From contig NZ_JAMTDQ010000003.1 in NCBI RefSeq assembly GCF_023806635.1, positions 1 to 41,537 of the forward strand: a stretch of 41,537 nt of DNA. Direction: 5' to 3'. This document shows, piece by piece, positions 6,167 to 14,749 of this stretch. The stretch is from Accumulibacter sp. Lineage in GTDB: Bacteria > Pseudomonadota > Gammaproteobacteria > Burkholderiales > Rhodocyclaceae. The position numbers and the translations under genes were made by a program. The notes under the pieces were generated by a model. That model worked only from the letters and a program-made list of their open reading frames with translations. It did not search any database and was not told where the DNA came from. Every line of letters starts with the position of its first letter. Position 1 is the first letter of the stretch.

Positions 6167-9100
6167 TGTCTGCCGCTGCCGCCATCCGTCCCACTGTCGC
6201 TGGCGATCAGCAGCACCTCGTCGCCGCCGGCGAGACCATGGATCTGCGGCTGGTACATGTCTTCCGCATAGGTCGGCGGAACCACGAAACGACCCGGGGT
6301 GACGGCGCGCACGCGGTAGAAGAACTGCATCTTGCCGGCGAGCCGCGCGGCCACGACGAAGCGGTCATCGCGAAACTCGACATGCCTGATGTTGGCGTTC
6401 TGCATGACCTGCCGCGGATCGACGCCATCGATGCTGATGGCCGACTGCTCACCCTGCACCAGGTTGGCGTTCTCGATCTCGAGGCCGGCCGGCACGTGGT
6501 CGACGACCAGACCGTTGACATAGCGCCCGCTGCTGCTGACCTGCAGGCGGACGATCGCACTCTCGCCGACGCGCAGGGTCTTCTTGCCGAGCGGCTGCCC
6601 GTCGGCGGTGAACCAGTCGCGCTGCAGGTCGAAGGCATCGCGCCGTGCCGTCGGCAGTCGTGCCGGGTTGCCCGTCAGGTTGAGTTCGACGAACAGCCGC
6701 TCCTTGTGCGTGTTCCTGATGCTCACCCCACCGGCAACCTCGGCTGCCGACAGCGCCTGGAACTGCGTTCCGCGACCGCCGATCGCCTGCGCCTTGCCTG
6801 CCGAAAGAAGTTCCGCAGACCATTCACCGGCGGTGGGGCCGGTGAACCCGCGACCGAGGAGGAAGAGCGCGAGTTGCTCCTGCGTGCTGAAATGGCGCCG
6901 CTCGTCGACGGCAGCGGCGACCTGGCGCAACAGATCCTCCCGACCGTCGGCCTTGACCTGGTGGCGGTCGAGTAGGACGTAGATCAGCGCCCAGTCGCGC
7001 AGGTTGCTGCCGTAGTCGCCCCACCAGGCGCCATCCGGTCCGCCACGCGGCTTGCGGATGCCGGCATCGATGGCGCTTGCGGCACGTGCTTCGTCACCCA
7101 TCAGCCGCAAGGCAAGCCCGAGTTGCACCAACGCCAGACCCGAATGCGCGGCTGCACGCGATTCGTGCAACTGGCGCAGCGTCGTCAGCGGTGCCCTGCC
7201 ATGGCGGGCGAGCACGTAGGCGCCGTAAGCGAGAACAGCGAAACGTCCGGGGCCCGCGTAGCGATGGTCGTTCCAGATCGCGTTCTGGTTGTGGTCGACG
7301 GTTCCCGTTGGCAGGCTCGCGACACCTTCCTGCAGCCCCTTGAGGAGAAAATCCAGCGCCCGCTTCTCGACTTCGGGGGGCACGTTGAAACCCTGTTCGC
7401 GGGTATCGAGCAGAAAGTTGGCGACATAGGCCGTCAGCCAGTACTGGTACTCGGCGACGTTGCCCCACAGGCTGAAGCCGCCGTTCGGCGCCTGCATGCC
7501 GGCGAGGCGGGCGATCGCCTTGTCGAGGAGCTCGGCGCGTTGGGTCGGCGTGTAGGTCTTGAGACCGAACTGCCTCGCCGCTGCTTCGTCGACGAAGAGG
7601 TGTGGGTAGGCGCTGCTCGTCGTCTGCTCGGCGCAGCCGTAAGGGTAGCTCAGCAGCCCACGCACGGCGCTGCGCACGTCGATCGGTGCCCGGTTGGAGA
7701 TGGCCAGAGTGGCGTACACGCTCGACCGCAGCAGTCCGCCAAGCTCCGCCTCGCGGAGTTCGACCCTCTCACCGGGGGCGATCGTCATCCGCCTGACCAC
7801 CGACTGGCGCGGCGTCGGCGCCTGCACGAGGAGCGGGAACGTGCGCTCGATCCGCCGCAACGGACTGTCGACGCGCACCTTCACTTCGTTCGGACCGAGC
7901 GCGTTACCGGCCTCGATCGGGATCTGCAGGATGCGCCTCTGCCGTTCCTGGAGCGAGAACCGCTGTTCGCCGTTCCTGATCAGCAGGCCGTCGCGACTGC
8001 TCAGCGCGATCTTCACCTCCTGCTCCCTGCCGGCAAGGTTCTGGACTTCGAGAGCCAGCACCGCGCTGTCGCCGGTCGACAGAAAACGCGGCGTCGCCAG
8101 TTCGACGACGAGTGGCGCAGCAACGGTGACCTCCGCCTCCTGCATGCCGAAGCGGTCACCGGTGGCGACCACGGCCATCAGGCGCAGGCTGCCGTTGAAG
8201 TCGGGGACCGGCAGGGAGACCTCGGCTTCGCCCTTTTCGTCGAGCACCACCGGCCCACTGAAGAGATCGACCAGCCGCAGCTTCTTCGGCAGGCTGCGCG
8301 TGGCCTTCGGTGCCGCGTCACCGCCAAACTTCAGCTTGCCTTTCCGGCCGTCCATCTTTTCGATCAGGCGTCCGTAGACGTCGTAGGCGTCGGCTCCGTA
8401 GCGCAGCTTGGCAAAGAAGAAGGCGAAGGGGTCCGGGCTCGCGTAACGGGTGATGTTGAGGATGCCGACGTCCACCGCCGACAGGGTCAACAGCGCCTGC
8501 TGGGCGCCCGCCTCGGGCACCTTGACGCGGACCTTGAGGAGCTGTTCGGGTTCCATCCTGGTCGGTGCCTCGATTGCCACCGCGAGCCGGCGGTTGCTGC
8601 GCTCGAGCGGCACGTGGAGCAGCCCGAGGGCGCGCGCCGGGGTCACCTTGTCGCCGCTGCCAGGACGCAGGACCATCACCGAAACGTACAGATCATGCCG
8701 CTGCCAGTCCCTGGCGAGAGGGATGTCGATCGTCCTGCCGTCGGCACCGACCGACAGGCGCCGCACCCACAGCGCCCGGTCGCCCTCGACGGTGACCAGC
8801 GCCTGCCCGGCATGCGGCGGAACGATCGTCAGCCGTGCCGTCTCGCCAAGCGAGTAGGCGGGCTTGTCCAGCTTGAGCGCGACCCGGTCCGGGCGCACCC
8901 CTTGCGCTTCGTCGTCCTTCGCGGCCCAGCCGGCGTAGAAGCGGAAGCGCATCGTCTGGCGGGTGGCGGGATCGAGGATCTCGACACGGTAGCGGCCGTA
9001 CTTGACCGGCAGGCTGAGCTTGCCACGGCCACCGGCCGGCACGGTCACCTGTGTCGTGGCGACCAGTTCGTCGGTTTCGGTGAAGCCCGAGTTCCAGCCA

Positions 9101-11319
9101 CGCTGATCGTCGAAGCGCCAGTAGTAGTTGCGGTTCTCGCGGAACATGCGTACCGGCAGCGCCGCTCCGGCCTTCAGGTTGCCATCGGCGTCCGCCCGGA
9201 CGACCTCGAACTCGGCGGCGGATGACTCGCGCGCATAGGCCCCGACGAACAGCGGCCGCACTCCGACCAGCACCGTTGCGGGCCACCAGATACGTTCGAC
9301 ACTGCGCACCACCGGCCGCCCACCGCTTTCCAGCAGGCTCAGCGTCGTGCGCACGACGAACGGCGAGCGTCGTTTGCCAACCGCCTCCAGGTCGACGCCG
9401 AGTGCCGCCCGGCCCTGCTCGTCGAGCCGCTGTTCCGGCAGTTCACTGCGTGTCCTGACATTGTCTTCGTCGGCGTCCCCGAAGACGAAGCCCGGCAGCT
9501 TCTGCGGCAACGGGTTGCGACTGCGTTCGCTGGTGGCGACGCCGAGCAGCCGGTTGCCGGCCGCCGGGGCACCGTAGAGGTAGCGGCCGCTGACTTCGAT
9601 TCGCCACTCCTCCTCACCCGCCAGCCGCTCGCTGCCCGTCGACAGCTCGAGCCGCATCCGTTCCGGCAGGAACTCCTCGACCGCGAACGCCATGCTGGTT
9701 GCCGCCAGCCTGGCCGCCGGATCGGCACGCAGTTCCAGGAGCCATGAACCAGTGGCGGCATCGGGGGGCAACTCGACCGGCCGCCGGTAGTAACCGGCGG
9801 TGCCGTCTTCCGCCCGCCAGCTCGCGGTCCACTGCGGCTTGCCATCGGGACGGCGAAGGATCGCCTGGATCGGCTGTGCCGGTACCGGCCGGCCGTCGGC
9901 GTCACGCGCAAACACCGAAACCTCGAAGCGCTCGCCAGGCCGGTAGAGATTGCGGCCGCTGTAGGCGAACAGGCGTACCGGCGAATACGGCATGCCGGCG
10001 ACGTCGAACTCGGCGAGATCGAGAGCCGGTTCCTTGAGAGCGATCAACGACATCTGCCCGCCCTTGCGCGCCAGCAGCACACGTGCAGCGGCCGGCTTCT
10101 CGGCGAAGGCTGCGCGACCGTCACGGTCGGTTTGTGCGCTGCCGAGCGAGCGACCCTGACGGTCGATCCAGCTCACCTCGACGCCAGCCAGTGCCTGCCC
10201 ATCGCGCAGCGAACTGACGTAGGCATCGGCACCGCGATTCGGATACTGCCGCAGGTGCAGACCCAGATCGCTGACGTAGAAGTAGGTCGTCTGGTAGTCG
10301 TGGCGGAAGCGGTTCGGCTGCGACATCACCGCCACGTAGACACCCGGCTCGCGCAGCGCCGCAATGTCTTCGACCGGAATGAAGGTGACGCTGCGCCGGT
10401 TCGCCTTCTGTTCGGTCGGAAAGCGGCCGACGAAGCTGCTGCTCGTCATGCGGTGGATCTGATCCAGATCCCAGCTGCCAACGGCACCCTTGAGGCGGCT
10501 GCCGCTGTCGGGATGGCCATCGTCGGCGTCGCTCTCCTGGTCGGCAACAGCCTCGCCGGAACGGGTATCGACAGGGGCGCGGTCAGGAGCAGCGGGGCCG
10601 GCGATGACCTGTTCGAGGAATCTCGGCAGTTGATCCTCCTTGACCTTGAGGAACTGGATGTCCACCTCGGGGACATTCACCGTCGTCACCGGCAGACCGC
10701 CAGCCTGTCCCGCGGGCAGGACCATGCCCCGGCTGGCGAAGTAGAAGGCTGGGGCGACCGCCGCGGTCAGGATCGAAAAACGCACCTCGCCGTCGAGCTG
10801 GCTGCCATTGCGTGCCTTCAGACCGGGTTGCACACGTACGACGTAGCGGGTCTGGGGCTTGACGTGCGGAAAGAACAGCAGGCGCGGGTTGTCTCCGACG
10901 ACCCAGGCACCGGCCACCGGTTTGCCGTCGACGAGCGCATCGTCGTTGGCGACGCGGTGGCCTTCACCGGCAGGAGCGAGTGTCGCCGCGCCTTCCCCAT
11001 CCTCGCCGTCCGTCTCCCCATCGCGAACTGCCGCTGCCGTCGCCTCGGCCGGCATTTCGAGCACGCGCAGGAAGCGCTCGTGATCGCCCTTGGCATCGAG
11101 AGGCAGACTGAAGGAGACAGCCAGTGCCGGCGATCCGTCCAGTTCCCGGTGCGTTCCGTCGATCACCGCGAACGGCGTGTCGCCGGGATCGACCACTTCG
11201 GTTCCGTCATCCGTCAGGTGGCCGATTGCCAGCAAGCCACCCACCGCGACGACGATGCCGACGAGCAGCGCCACCGTCTGCTGCAGCCGGCGCCGCGCGA
11301 GCTGCCTTGTTGTCTGCAT
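6163..11319 (-). CDS. bacterial alpha-2-macroglobulin (YfhM-like protease trap)
   Basis: A 1718-residue periplasmic protein of the bacterial alpha-2-macroglobulin family, a little longer than E. coli YfhM. These proteins trap invading proteases by covalent capture and are thought to protect the cell when PbpC is repairing the wall. The thioester motif CAEQ is intact (C1229, Q1232, in the context YGCAEQTTSSAYPHLF), so it is the thioester-bearing class. MG-type beta domains precede it (for example YRPGERFEVSVFARD), and a helical thioester domain and receptor-binding-like end follow. The N-terminus is RRRLQQ followed by a hydrophobic helix (about 15-35) with no lipobox cysteine, so it is probably held by a signal anchor, not as a lipoprotein. 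The start is supported by GGAGAGGACC before the ATG. Confidence 0.95.
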   Translation of the reverse strand: MQTTRQLARRRLQQTVALLVGIVVAVGGLLAIGHLTDDGTEVVDPGDTPFAVIDGTHRELDGSPALAVSFSLPLDAKGDHERFLRVLEMPAEATAAAVRDGETDGEDGEGAATLAPAGEGHRVANDDALVDGKPVAGAWVVGDNPRLLFFPHVKPQTRYVVRVQPGLKARNGSQLDGEVRFSILTAAVAPAFYFASRGMVLPAGQAGGLPVTTVNVPEVDIQFLKVKEDQLPRFLEQVIAGPAAPDRAPVDTRSGEAVADQESDADDGHPDSGSRLKGAVGSWDLDQIHRMTSSSFVGRFPTEQKANRRSVTFIPVEDIAALREPGVYVAVMSQPNRFRHDYQTTYFYVSDLGLHLRQYPNRGADAYVSSLRDGQALAGVEVSWIDRQGRSLGSAQTDRDGRAAFAEKPAAARVLLARKGGQMSLIALKEPALDLAEFDVAGMPYSPVRLFAYSGRNLYRPGERFEVSVFARDADGRPVPAQPIQAILRRPDGKPQWTASWRAEDGTAGYYRRPVELPPDAATGSWLLELRADPAARLAATSMAFAVEEFLPERMRLELSTGSERLAGEEEWRIEVSGRYLYGAPAAGNRLLGVATSERSRNPLPQKLPGFVFGDADEDNVRTRSELPEQRLDEQGRAALGVDLEAVGKRRSPFVVRTTLSLLESGGRPVVRSVERIWWPATVLVGVRPLFVGAYARESSAAEFEVVRADADGNLKAGAALPVRMFRENRNYYWRFDDQRGWNSGFTETDELVATTQVTVPAGGRGKLSLPVKYGRYRVEILDPATRQTMRFRFYAGWAAKDDEAQGVRPDRVALKLDKPAYSLGETARLTIVPPHAGQALVTVEGDRALWVRRLSVGADGRTIDIPLARDWQRHDLYVSVMVLRPGSGDKVTPARALGLLHVPLERSNRRLAVAIEAPTRMEPEQLLKVRVKVPEAGAQQALLTLSAVDVGILNITRYASPDPFAFFFAKLRYGADAYDVYGRLIEKMDGRKGKLKFGGDAAPKATRSLPKKLRLVDLFSGPVVLDEKGEAEVSLPVPDFNGSLRLMAVVATGDRFGMQEAEVTVAAPLVVELATPRFLSTGDSAVLALEVQNLAGREQEVKIALSSRDGLLIRNGEQRFSLQERQRRILQIPIEAGNALGPNEVKVRVDSPLRRIERTFPLLVQAPTPRQSVVRRMTIAPGERVELREAELGGLLRSSVYATLAISNRAPIDVRSAVRGLLSYPYGCAEQTTSSAYPHLFVDEAAARQFGLKTYTPTQRAELLDKAIARLAGMQAPNGGFSLWGNVAEYQYWLTAYVANFLLDTREQGFNVPPEVEKRALDFLLKGLQEGVASLPTGTVDHNQNAIWNDHRYAGPGRFAVLAYGAYVLARHGRAPLTTLRQLHESRAAAHSGLALVQLGLALRLMGDEARAASAIDAGIRKPRGGPDGAWWGDYGSNLRDWALIYVLLDRHQVKADGREDLLRQVAAAVDERRHFSTQEQLALFLLGRGFTGPTAGEWSAELLSAGKAQAIGGRGTQFQALSAAEVAGGVSIRNTHKERLFVELNLTGNPARLPTARRDAFDLQRDWFTADGQPLGKKTLRVGESAIVRLQVSSSGRYVNGLVVDHVPAGLEIENANLVQGEQSAISIDGVDPRQVMQNANIRHVEFRDDRFVVAARLAGKMQFFYRVRAVTPGRFVVPPTYAEDMYQPQIHGLAGGDEVLLIASDSGTDGGSGRQ

Positions 11320-11346
11320 GGTCCTCTCCCCGGCAATTCGACGCGG

Positions 11347-11355
11347 ATTCTAGCA
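11347..11355 (-). promoter_or_regulatory. extended -10 box upstream of the alpha-2-macroglobulin gene
   Basis: Minus strand TGCTAGAAT, an extended -10, about 28 nt upstream of the ATG. No clear -35 hexamer, as is common with extended -10 promoters. It would drive the alpha-2-macroglobulin-pbpC pair. Confidence 0.45.
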
Positions 11356-11443
11356 GGCATGCCGGCGCGTCGGCGGCACCACGAGGGATCGGCAGCCGTT
11401 CCGGGATGCGCGAGTCAGACGGGGTTGCGGTGGCGACGCAGGA

Positions 11444-12262
11444 TCAGCCCCGGTTCTCGCCGTTCGAGCAATCGACCTGGAAGACGGCACGGTCCTCGAG
11501 GCGGACGGCGCTCAGGTGGCGACCCCAGAAACAGCCGGAATCGAGTGCCAGCAGGTTGGCGTCGATGCGCAGACCGAGCGCCGACCAGTGGCCGATGATC
11601 AGGACCGTGTCGGCGCTGCGCCGTCCTGGGATGTCGAACCATGGCAAGTGGTCCGCCGGAGCGTCCGTTGCCTCACCCTTGGTCTTCAGGTCCATCGCGC
11701 CGCTCAGCGAACAGAAGCGCATGCGGGTCATGGCGTTGACGATTACCCGCAGGCGGGACCAGCCCTGCAGCTCATCGCTCCAGGAAAGCGGCTCGCTGCC
11801 CCACAGGTTGGCCAGGAACTCGGCGCAGGATGGCCCCTGCAGTACAGCCTCGACCTCCGCCGCGAGGGCGCGCGCGGTTGCGGCCGTCCATTGTGGCAGC
11901 AGCCCGGCATGCACGAGGCAGAATTCGCCCTCGAGGTGGCACAGCTTCTGTCGTCGCAGCCAGTCGAGCAACTCGACGCGATCCGGCGCGGCAAGCACCT
12001 CGCCGAGCGTGTCGCCCTTGCCGCGCCGGTCCAGGCCGGCCGCCACCATCAGCAGGTAGAGGTCGTGGTTGCCGAGCACGGTCGTTGCGGCCGGACCGAG
12101 ATCGCGCACGAACCGCAGCGTATCGAGCGAGCGTGGGCCGCGATTGACCAGGTCGCCGACCAGCCACAGCCGGTCCCTGTCGCGGTCGAAGCGGCACCGG
12201 TCGAGCAGCAGCAGCAGCGAATCCAGGCAGCCCTGGATGTCGCCAATCGCGTAGGTCGCCAT
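11444..12262 (-). CDS. apaH: symmetrical bis(5'-nucleosyl)-tetraphosphatase
   Basis: A 272-residue metallophosphatase that hydrolyses Ap4A to two ADP in the cytoplasm, and is also credited in E. coli with removing Np4 caps from RNA. The metal-binding blocks of the calcineurin-like fold are all present: GDIQGC at residue 7, GDLVNRGP at about 37 and GNHDLYLL at about 64. The length matches the family. It starts 9 nt beyond the galE stop codon, so the two are probably cotranscribed. The last 15 residues run close to the next gene without overlapping it. Confidence 0.95.
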   Translation of the reverse strand: MATYAIGDIQGCLDSLLLLLDRCRFDRDRDRLWLVGDLVNRGPRSLDTLRFVRDLGPAATTVLGNHDLYLLMVAAGLDRRGKGDTLGEVLAAPDRVELLDWLRRQKLCHLEGEFCLVHAGLLPQWTAATARALAAEVEAVLQGPSCAEFLANLWGSEPLSWSDELQGWSRLRVIVNAMTRMRFCSLSGAMDLKTKGEATDAPADHLPWFDIPGRRSADTVLIIGHWSALGLRIDANLLALDSGCFWGRHLSAVRLEDRAVFQVDCSNGENRG

Positions 12263-12271
12263 TCGGCTTCT

Positions 12272-13276
12272 TCAGCCGGCAGCGTTGCAGGTCTGCCAGC
12301 GCCACGCGTCGCGGCACATCTCGTCGATACCGCGCCTCGCCTTCCACCCGAGCAGCCTGGCGGCGAGGGCGGGGTCGGCGTAGCACGCAGCGATATCGCC
12401 AGGTCGGCGCGGGGCGATGACATGAGGAACGGGGCGACCGCTCGCCGACTCGAATGCACGGACCATCTCGAGTACGGAGTAACCACAGCCCGTGCCGAGG
12501 TTCACCGTCAGCAGCCCCTTTCTGTCGCGCAGATAATCGAGCGCGGCCACGTGCCCGTCGACCAGGTCCATCACATGGATGTAATCCCTGACCCCGGTGC
12601 CATCGGCTGTCGGGTAATCACTGCCAAACACGTTCAGGAAGGGTCTGATTCCTTGCGCAACCTGCGCCACATAAGGCATCAGGTTGTTGGGCACGCCGTT
12701 GGGTTCCTCGCCGATAAGACCGCTCGCGTGCGCGCCAACCGGATTGAAGTAGCGCAGCCGGGCAATCCGCCAGTCGGCGTCGGCAGTGCAGAGGTCGGCG
12801 AGGATGTCTTCGATCATCAGCTTGCTGGCGCCATAGGGATTGGTCGCCGAGCGCGGAAAATCCTCACTGATCGGCACGGACGCGGGATCGCCATAGACCG
12901 TGGCCGACGAGCTGAAGATCAGCGTCTTGACTCCCGCATCGGCCATGGCCTGGCAGAGGGAAATCGCCCCTCCGACATTGCAGTCGTAATAGCGCAGGGG
13001 TTGCGCGACGGACTCGCCAACCGCCTTGAGACCGGCAAAATGGAAAACCGCAGCCGTCGGGGCAGCGGCGAGGGCCCGTCGCAACAGGCACTGGTCACGC
13101 ACGTCACCCTGGAAAAAGGATGGCTTGCGACCGGCTATCGTTGCGACTCGGTCGAGAACCTCGACCCGGCTGTTCGAAAGATCGTCGACCACGGTCACCT
13201 CGTGTCCGGCGAGGATCAGTGCGACACAGGCATGCGAACCGATATAGCCGCAGCCGCCGGTGACCAGGATATTCAT
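12272..13276 (-). CDS. galE: UDP-glucose 4-epimerase
   Basis: A 334-residue extended short-chain dehydrogenase that interconverts UDP-glucose and UDP-galactose, feeding exopolysaccharide and lipopolysaccharide synthesis. The NAD-binding motif is TGGCGYIGSH (6-15), the catalytic serine lies in FSSSATVYG (about 121-129) and the YxxxK pair is Y148/K152 (NPYGASK). The start at 13276 is chosen because it begins MNILVTGG at the Rossmann strand with AGGGAG about 8 nt upstream; the open frame extends 32 codons further without homology. It lies 9 nt upstream of apaH. No other sugar genes are adjacent, so the pathway role is inferred from the enzyme alone. Confidence 0.95.
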   Translation of the reverse strand: MNILVTGGCGYIGSHACVALILAGHEVTVVDDLSNSRVEVLDRVATIAGRKPSFFQGDVRDQCLLRRALAAAPTAAVFHFAGLKAVGESVAQPLRYYDCNVGGAISLCQAMADAGVKTLIFSSSATVYGDPASVPISEDFPRSATNPYGASKLMIEDILADLCTADADWRIARLRYFNPVGAHASGLIGEEPNGVPNNLMPYVAQVAQGIRPFLNVFGSDYPTADGTGVRDYIHVMDLVDGHVAALDYLRDRKGLLTVNLGTGCGYSVLEMVRAFESASGRPVPHVIAPRRPGDIAACYADPALAARLLGWKARRGIDEMCRDAWRWQTCNAAG

Positions 13277-13485
13277 TTGCTGGCTCCCTGTCGTCAATTC
13301 GAGGTTCCGGTCTGCCATTATCGACAGACGGCAACCGATGACGACCGGTCTCTGGTAAATCGGCCCCGGCACCGACTGCCGTCAGCCCTGCAGGCGCACA
13401 CCACAGGCGTTTCTGTGCCCGCAGCCGCGGCAAACCCGCACACATGGTCGGCAGCCGCGTGGAGCTTCGAAGGCCGTGGCAGCGA

Positions 13486-13517
13486 GTGGTTGGCAGCCCG
13501 GTGGTGGTGCCAACCAC
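13486..13517 (-). repeat. 10-bp inverted repeat after the H-NS gene
   Basis: GTGGTTGGCA (13486-13495) pairs exactly with TGCCAACCAC (13508-13517) around a 12-nt loop, 17 nt beyond the stop codon of the H-NS-like gene. There is no T-run on either side, so it may be an RNA-stabilising or Rho-related stem, not an intrinsic terminator. The rest of 13277-13534 shows no gene. Confidence 0.5.
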
Positions 13518-13534
13518 GAAGCCGCGAACTGGTG

Positions 13535-13843
13535 TCAGACGAGAAACTCGCTGCGGTGTCGACCGTCGCTCTCGAGACTCGTGAGCCAGTTCGGTGCCTT
13601 GCCGCGGCCGGACCAGCTTTCTCCGCTGGGGCCACGATACTTCACGGCCACGGCCACCTTCGCCCTGGCGGCTGGCGCAGCAGCGCCAGCGACCTTGAAA
13701 CCGAGGTCGGCGGCCGTCAAACCGTGCTCGGCAATCAGTTTCCTGGCTTGTGCAATGGCGTCGGAAACTTCGGCCTGACGTGCCTCTTCAATCTGTTTTT
13801 CGAGCAGCGCCCTTTGCGCGAGCAGTTCCTTGTAGCTGGCCAT
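13535..13843 (-). CDS. H-NS family nucleoid protein
   Basis: A 102-residue short H-NS homologue of the betaproteobacterial type. Residues 1-45 form a charged coiled-coil oligomerisation segment (YKELLAQRALLEKQIEEARQ). A Pro/Ala linker follows, then the C-terminal DNA-binding block YRGPSGESWSGRGKAPNWL with the SGRG hook that inserts in the minor groove of AT-rich DNA. Such proteins silence horizontally acquired genes. The start at 13843 is set by GGAGGAGT 3 nt upstream of ATG; the frame runs 12 codons further upstream but would begin within the promoter leader. It has its own sigma70 promoter (13868-13895) and is probably a single-gene transcript. Confidence 0.9.
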   Translation of the reverse strand: MASYKELLAQRALLEKQIEEARQAEVSDAIAQARKLIAEHGLTAADLGFKVAGAAAPAARAKVAVAVKYRGPSGESWSGRGKAPNWLTSLESDGRHRSEFLV

Positions 13844-13867
13844 ATACTCCTCCTTGAGAAAGCCCCA

Positions 13868-13895
13868 TTTATACACCAAGAATCCCTGATTGCAA
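13868..13895 (-). promoter_or_regulatory. sigma70 promoter of the H-NS gene
   Basis: Minus strand TTGCAA (13895-13890), 16-bp spacer, TATAAA (13873-13868). Expected start near 13861, a 5' leader of about 18 nt before the GGAGGAGT ribosome binding site. The segment is AT-rich compared with its surroundings. Confidence 0.65.
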
Positions 13896-13980
13896 ACATT
13901 CTCCGAAAAGTGGGAGTGGGCAGACGCAGGAGGTGCGCTGCCGCGAGTCGCGCAATGCGACTTGATACCAGCAGTGGTGA

Positions 13981-14583
13981 TCAGGATGTGTCGCCCAGAA
14001 CCCGATAGCGTCCGTCGTGGAAAATCAACGGCTGCACTTGTTCGTGACGCGAAAAGCGGTCGACGCGGCCGACGAAGATGGTGTGGTCACCACCCGGATA
14101 ATGGGCCTCGCTGCTGCATTCGAAGCACGCGACGCAGCCGTCGAGCAAGGGCACGCCGCCCATTCCGGCGTTGGTGCGCACACCAGAGAAACGATCGGGA
14201 TCCCGGCTTGCAAAGCGATCCGAAACCCATGCCTGATCGGCCGCGAGGACATTCACCGCATAATGCCGGGCGCGGCGAAACGCCTCCAGGCGCGGCGAAT
14301 CGCAGGCAAGGCTCCAGAGAATCAGCGGTGGCTGCAGGGAGACGGAGTTGAAGGAACTGATCGTCACCCCGACTGGCTGCCCGTCGGGTGCCAGCGCGGT
14401 GAGGACAGTGACTCCCGTGGCAAAGCCGCCCAGCGCATCGCGAAAGGCCCGGCAGGCCAAATCGCGCGACGCCTGCGACGAACGCGGTATTCCCTCTGGA
14501 CGCAGGAGAGCAGCGACGGGATCGCCGATATCGAGGATTTCCGGGGCATCAAGCGGCGGACGCATCAAGTTTCCATGAGGCAC
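13981..14583 (-). CDS. flavin reductase domain protein (FMN-binding split barrel)
   Basis: A 200-residue protein of the flavin reductase (HpaC/ActVB-like) family. These enzymes reduce free FMN or FAD with NAD(P)H to supply flavin-dependent monooxygenases. Typical blocks are FRDALGGFATGVTVLTA (about 47-63), GVTISSFNSVSLQPPLILWSL (flavin-binding) and VNVLA..., with ending GRVDRF and HDGRYRVLGD. The first 40 residues are an N-terminal extension. The start is uncertain: neither the ATG at 14583 nor that at 14565 has a good ribosome binding site. No monooxygenase partner is adjacent, so the electron acceptor is unknown. It diverges from mutY across a 166-nt gap in which I see no further gene. Confidence 0.8.
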   Translation of the reverse strand: MPHGNLMRPPLDAPEILDIGDPVAALLRPEGIPRSSQASRDLACRAFRDALGGFATGVTVLTALAPDGQPVGVTISSFNSVSLQPPLILWSLACDSPRLEAFRRARHYAVNVLAADQAWVSDRFASRDPDRFSGVRTNAGMGGVPLLDGCVACFECSSEAHYPGGDHTIFVGRVDRFSRHEQVQPLIFHDGRYRVLGDTS

Positions 14584-14749
14584 GGCGGCGACGTGCTAAG
14601 ATCGGTCGTCGGCAAGAGATTGGGCTTTCAAGATGCTGCAAGGCAGCCGCATTGACATTGGACAAAGCTCGTCGGACCGCTGCCCGCTCTTGCCGGCTCG
14701 ACCGGAAATGCTGCAGAGGCTGCGTTGACGAGGGGGACGGACGCCCATT

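Noticed and set aside
4385-6271. 628-codon plus-strand frame opposite pbpC
   Set aside because: Antisense to a well-supported gene, arginine/alanine-rich and without motifs.
7123-9225. 700-codon plus-strand frame opposite the alpha-2-macroglobulin gene
   Set aside because: Antisense shadow caused by codon bias at GC-rich third positions; no homology features.
11516-14008. 830-codon plus-strand frame over apaH, galE and the H-NS gene
   Set aside because: It runs antisense through three real genes and their gaps, including a promoter; not credible as a protein.
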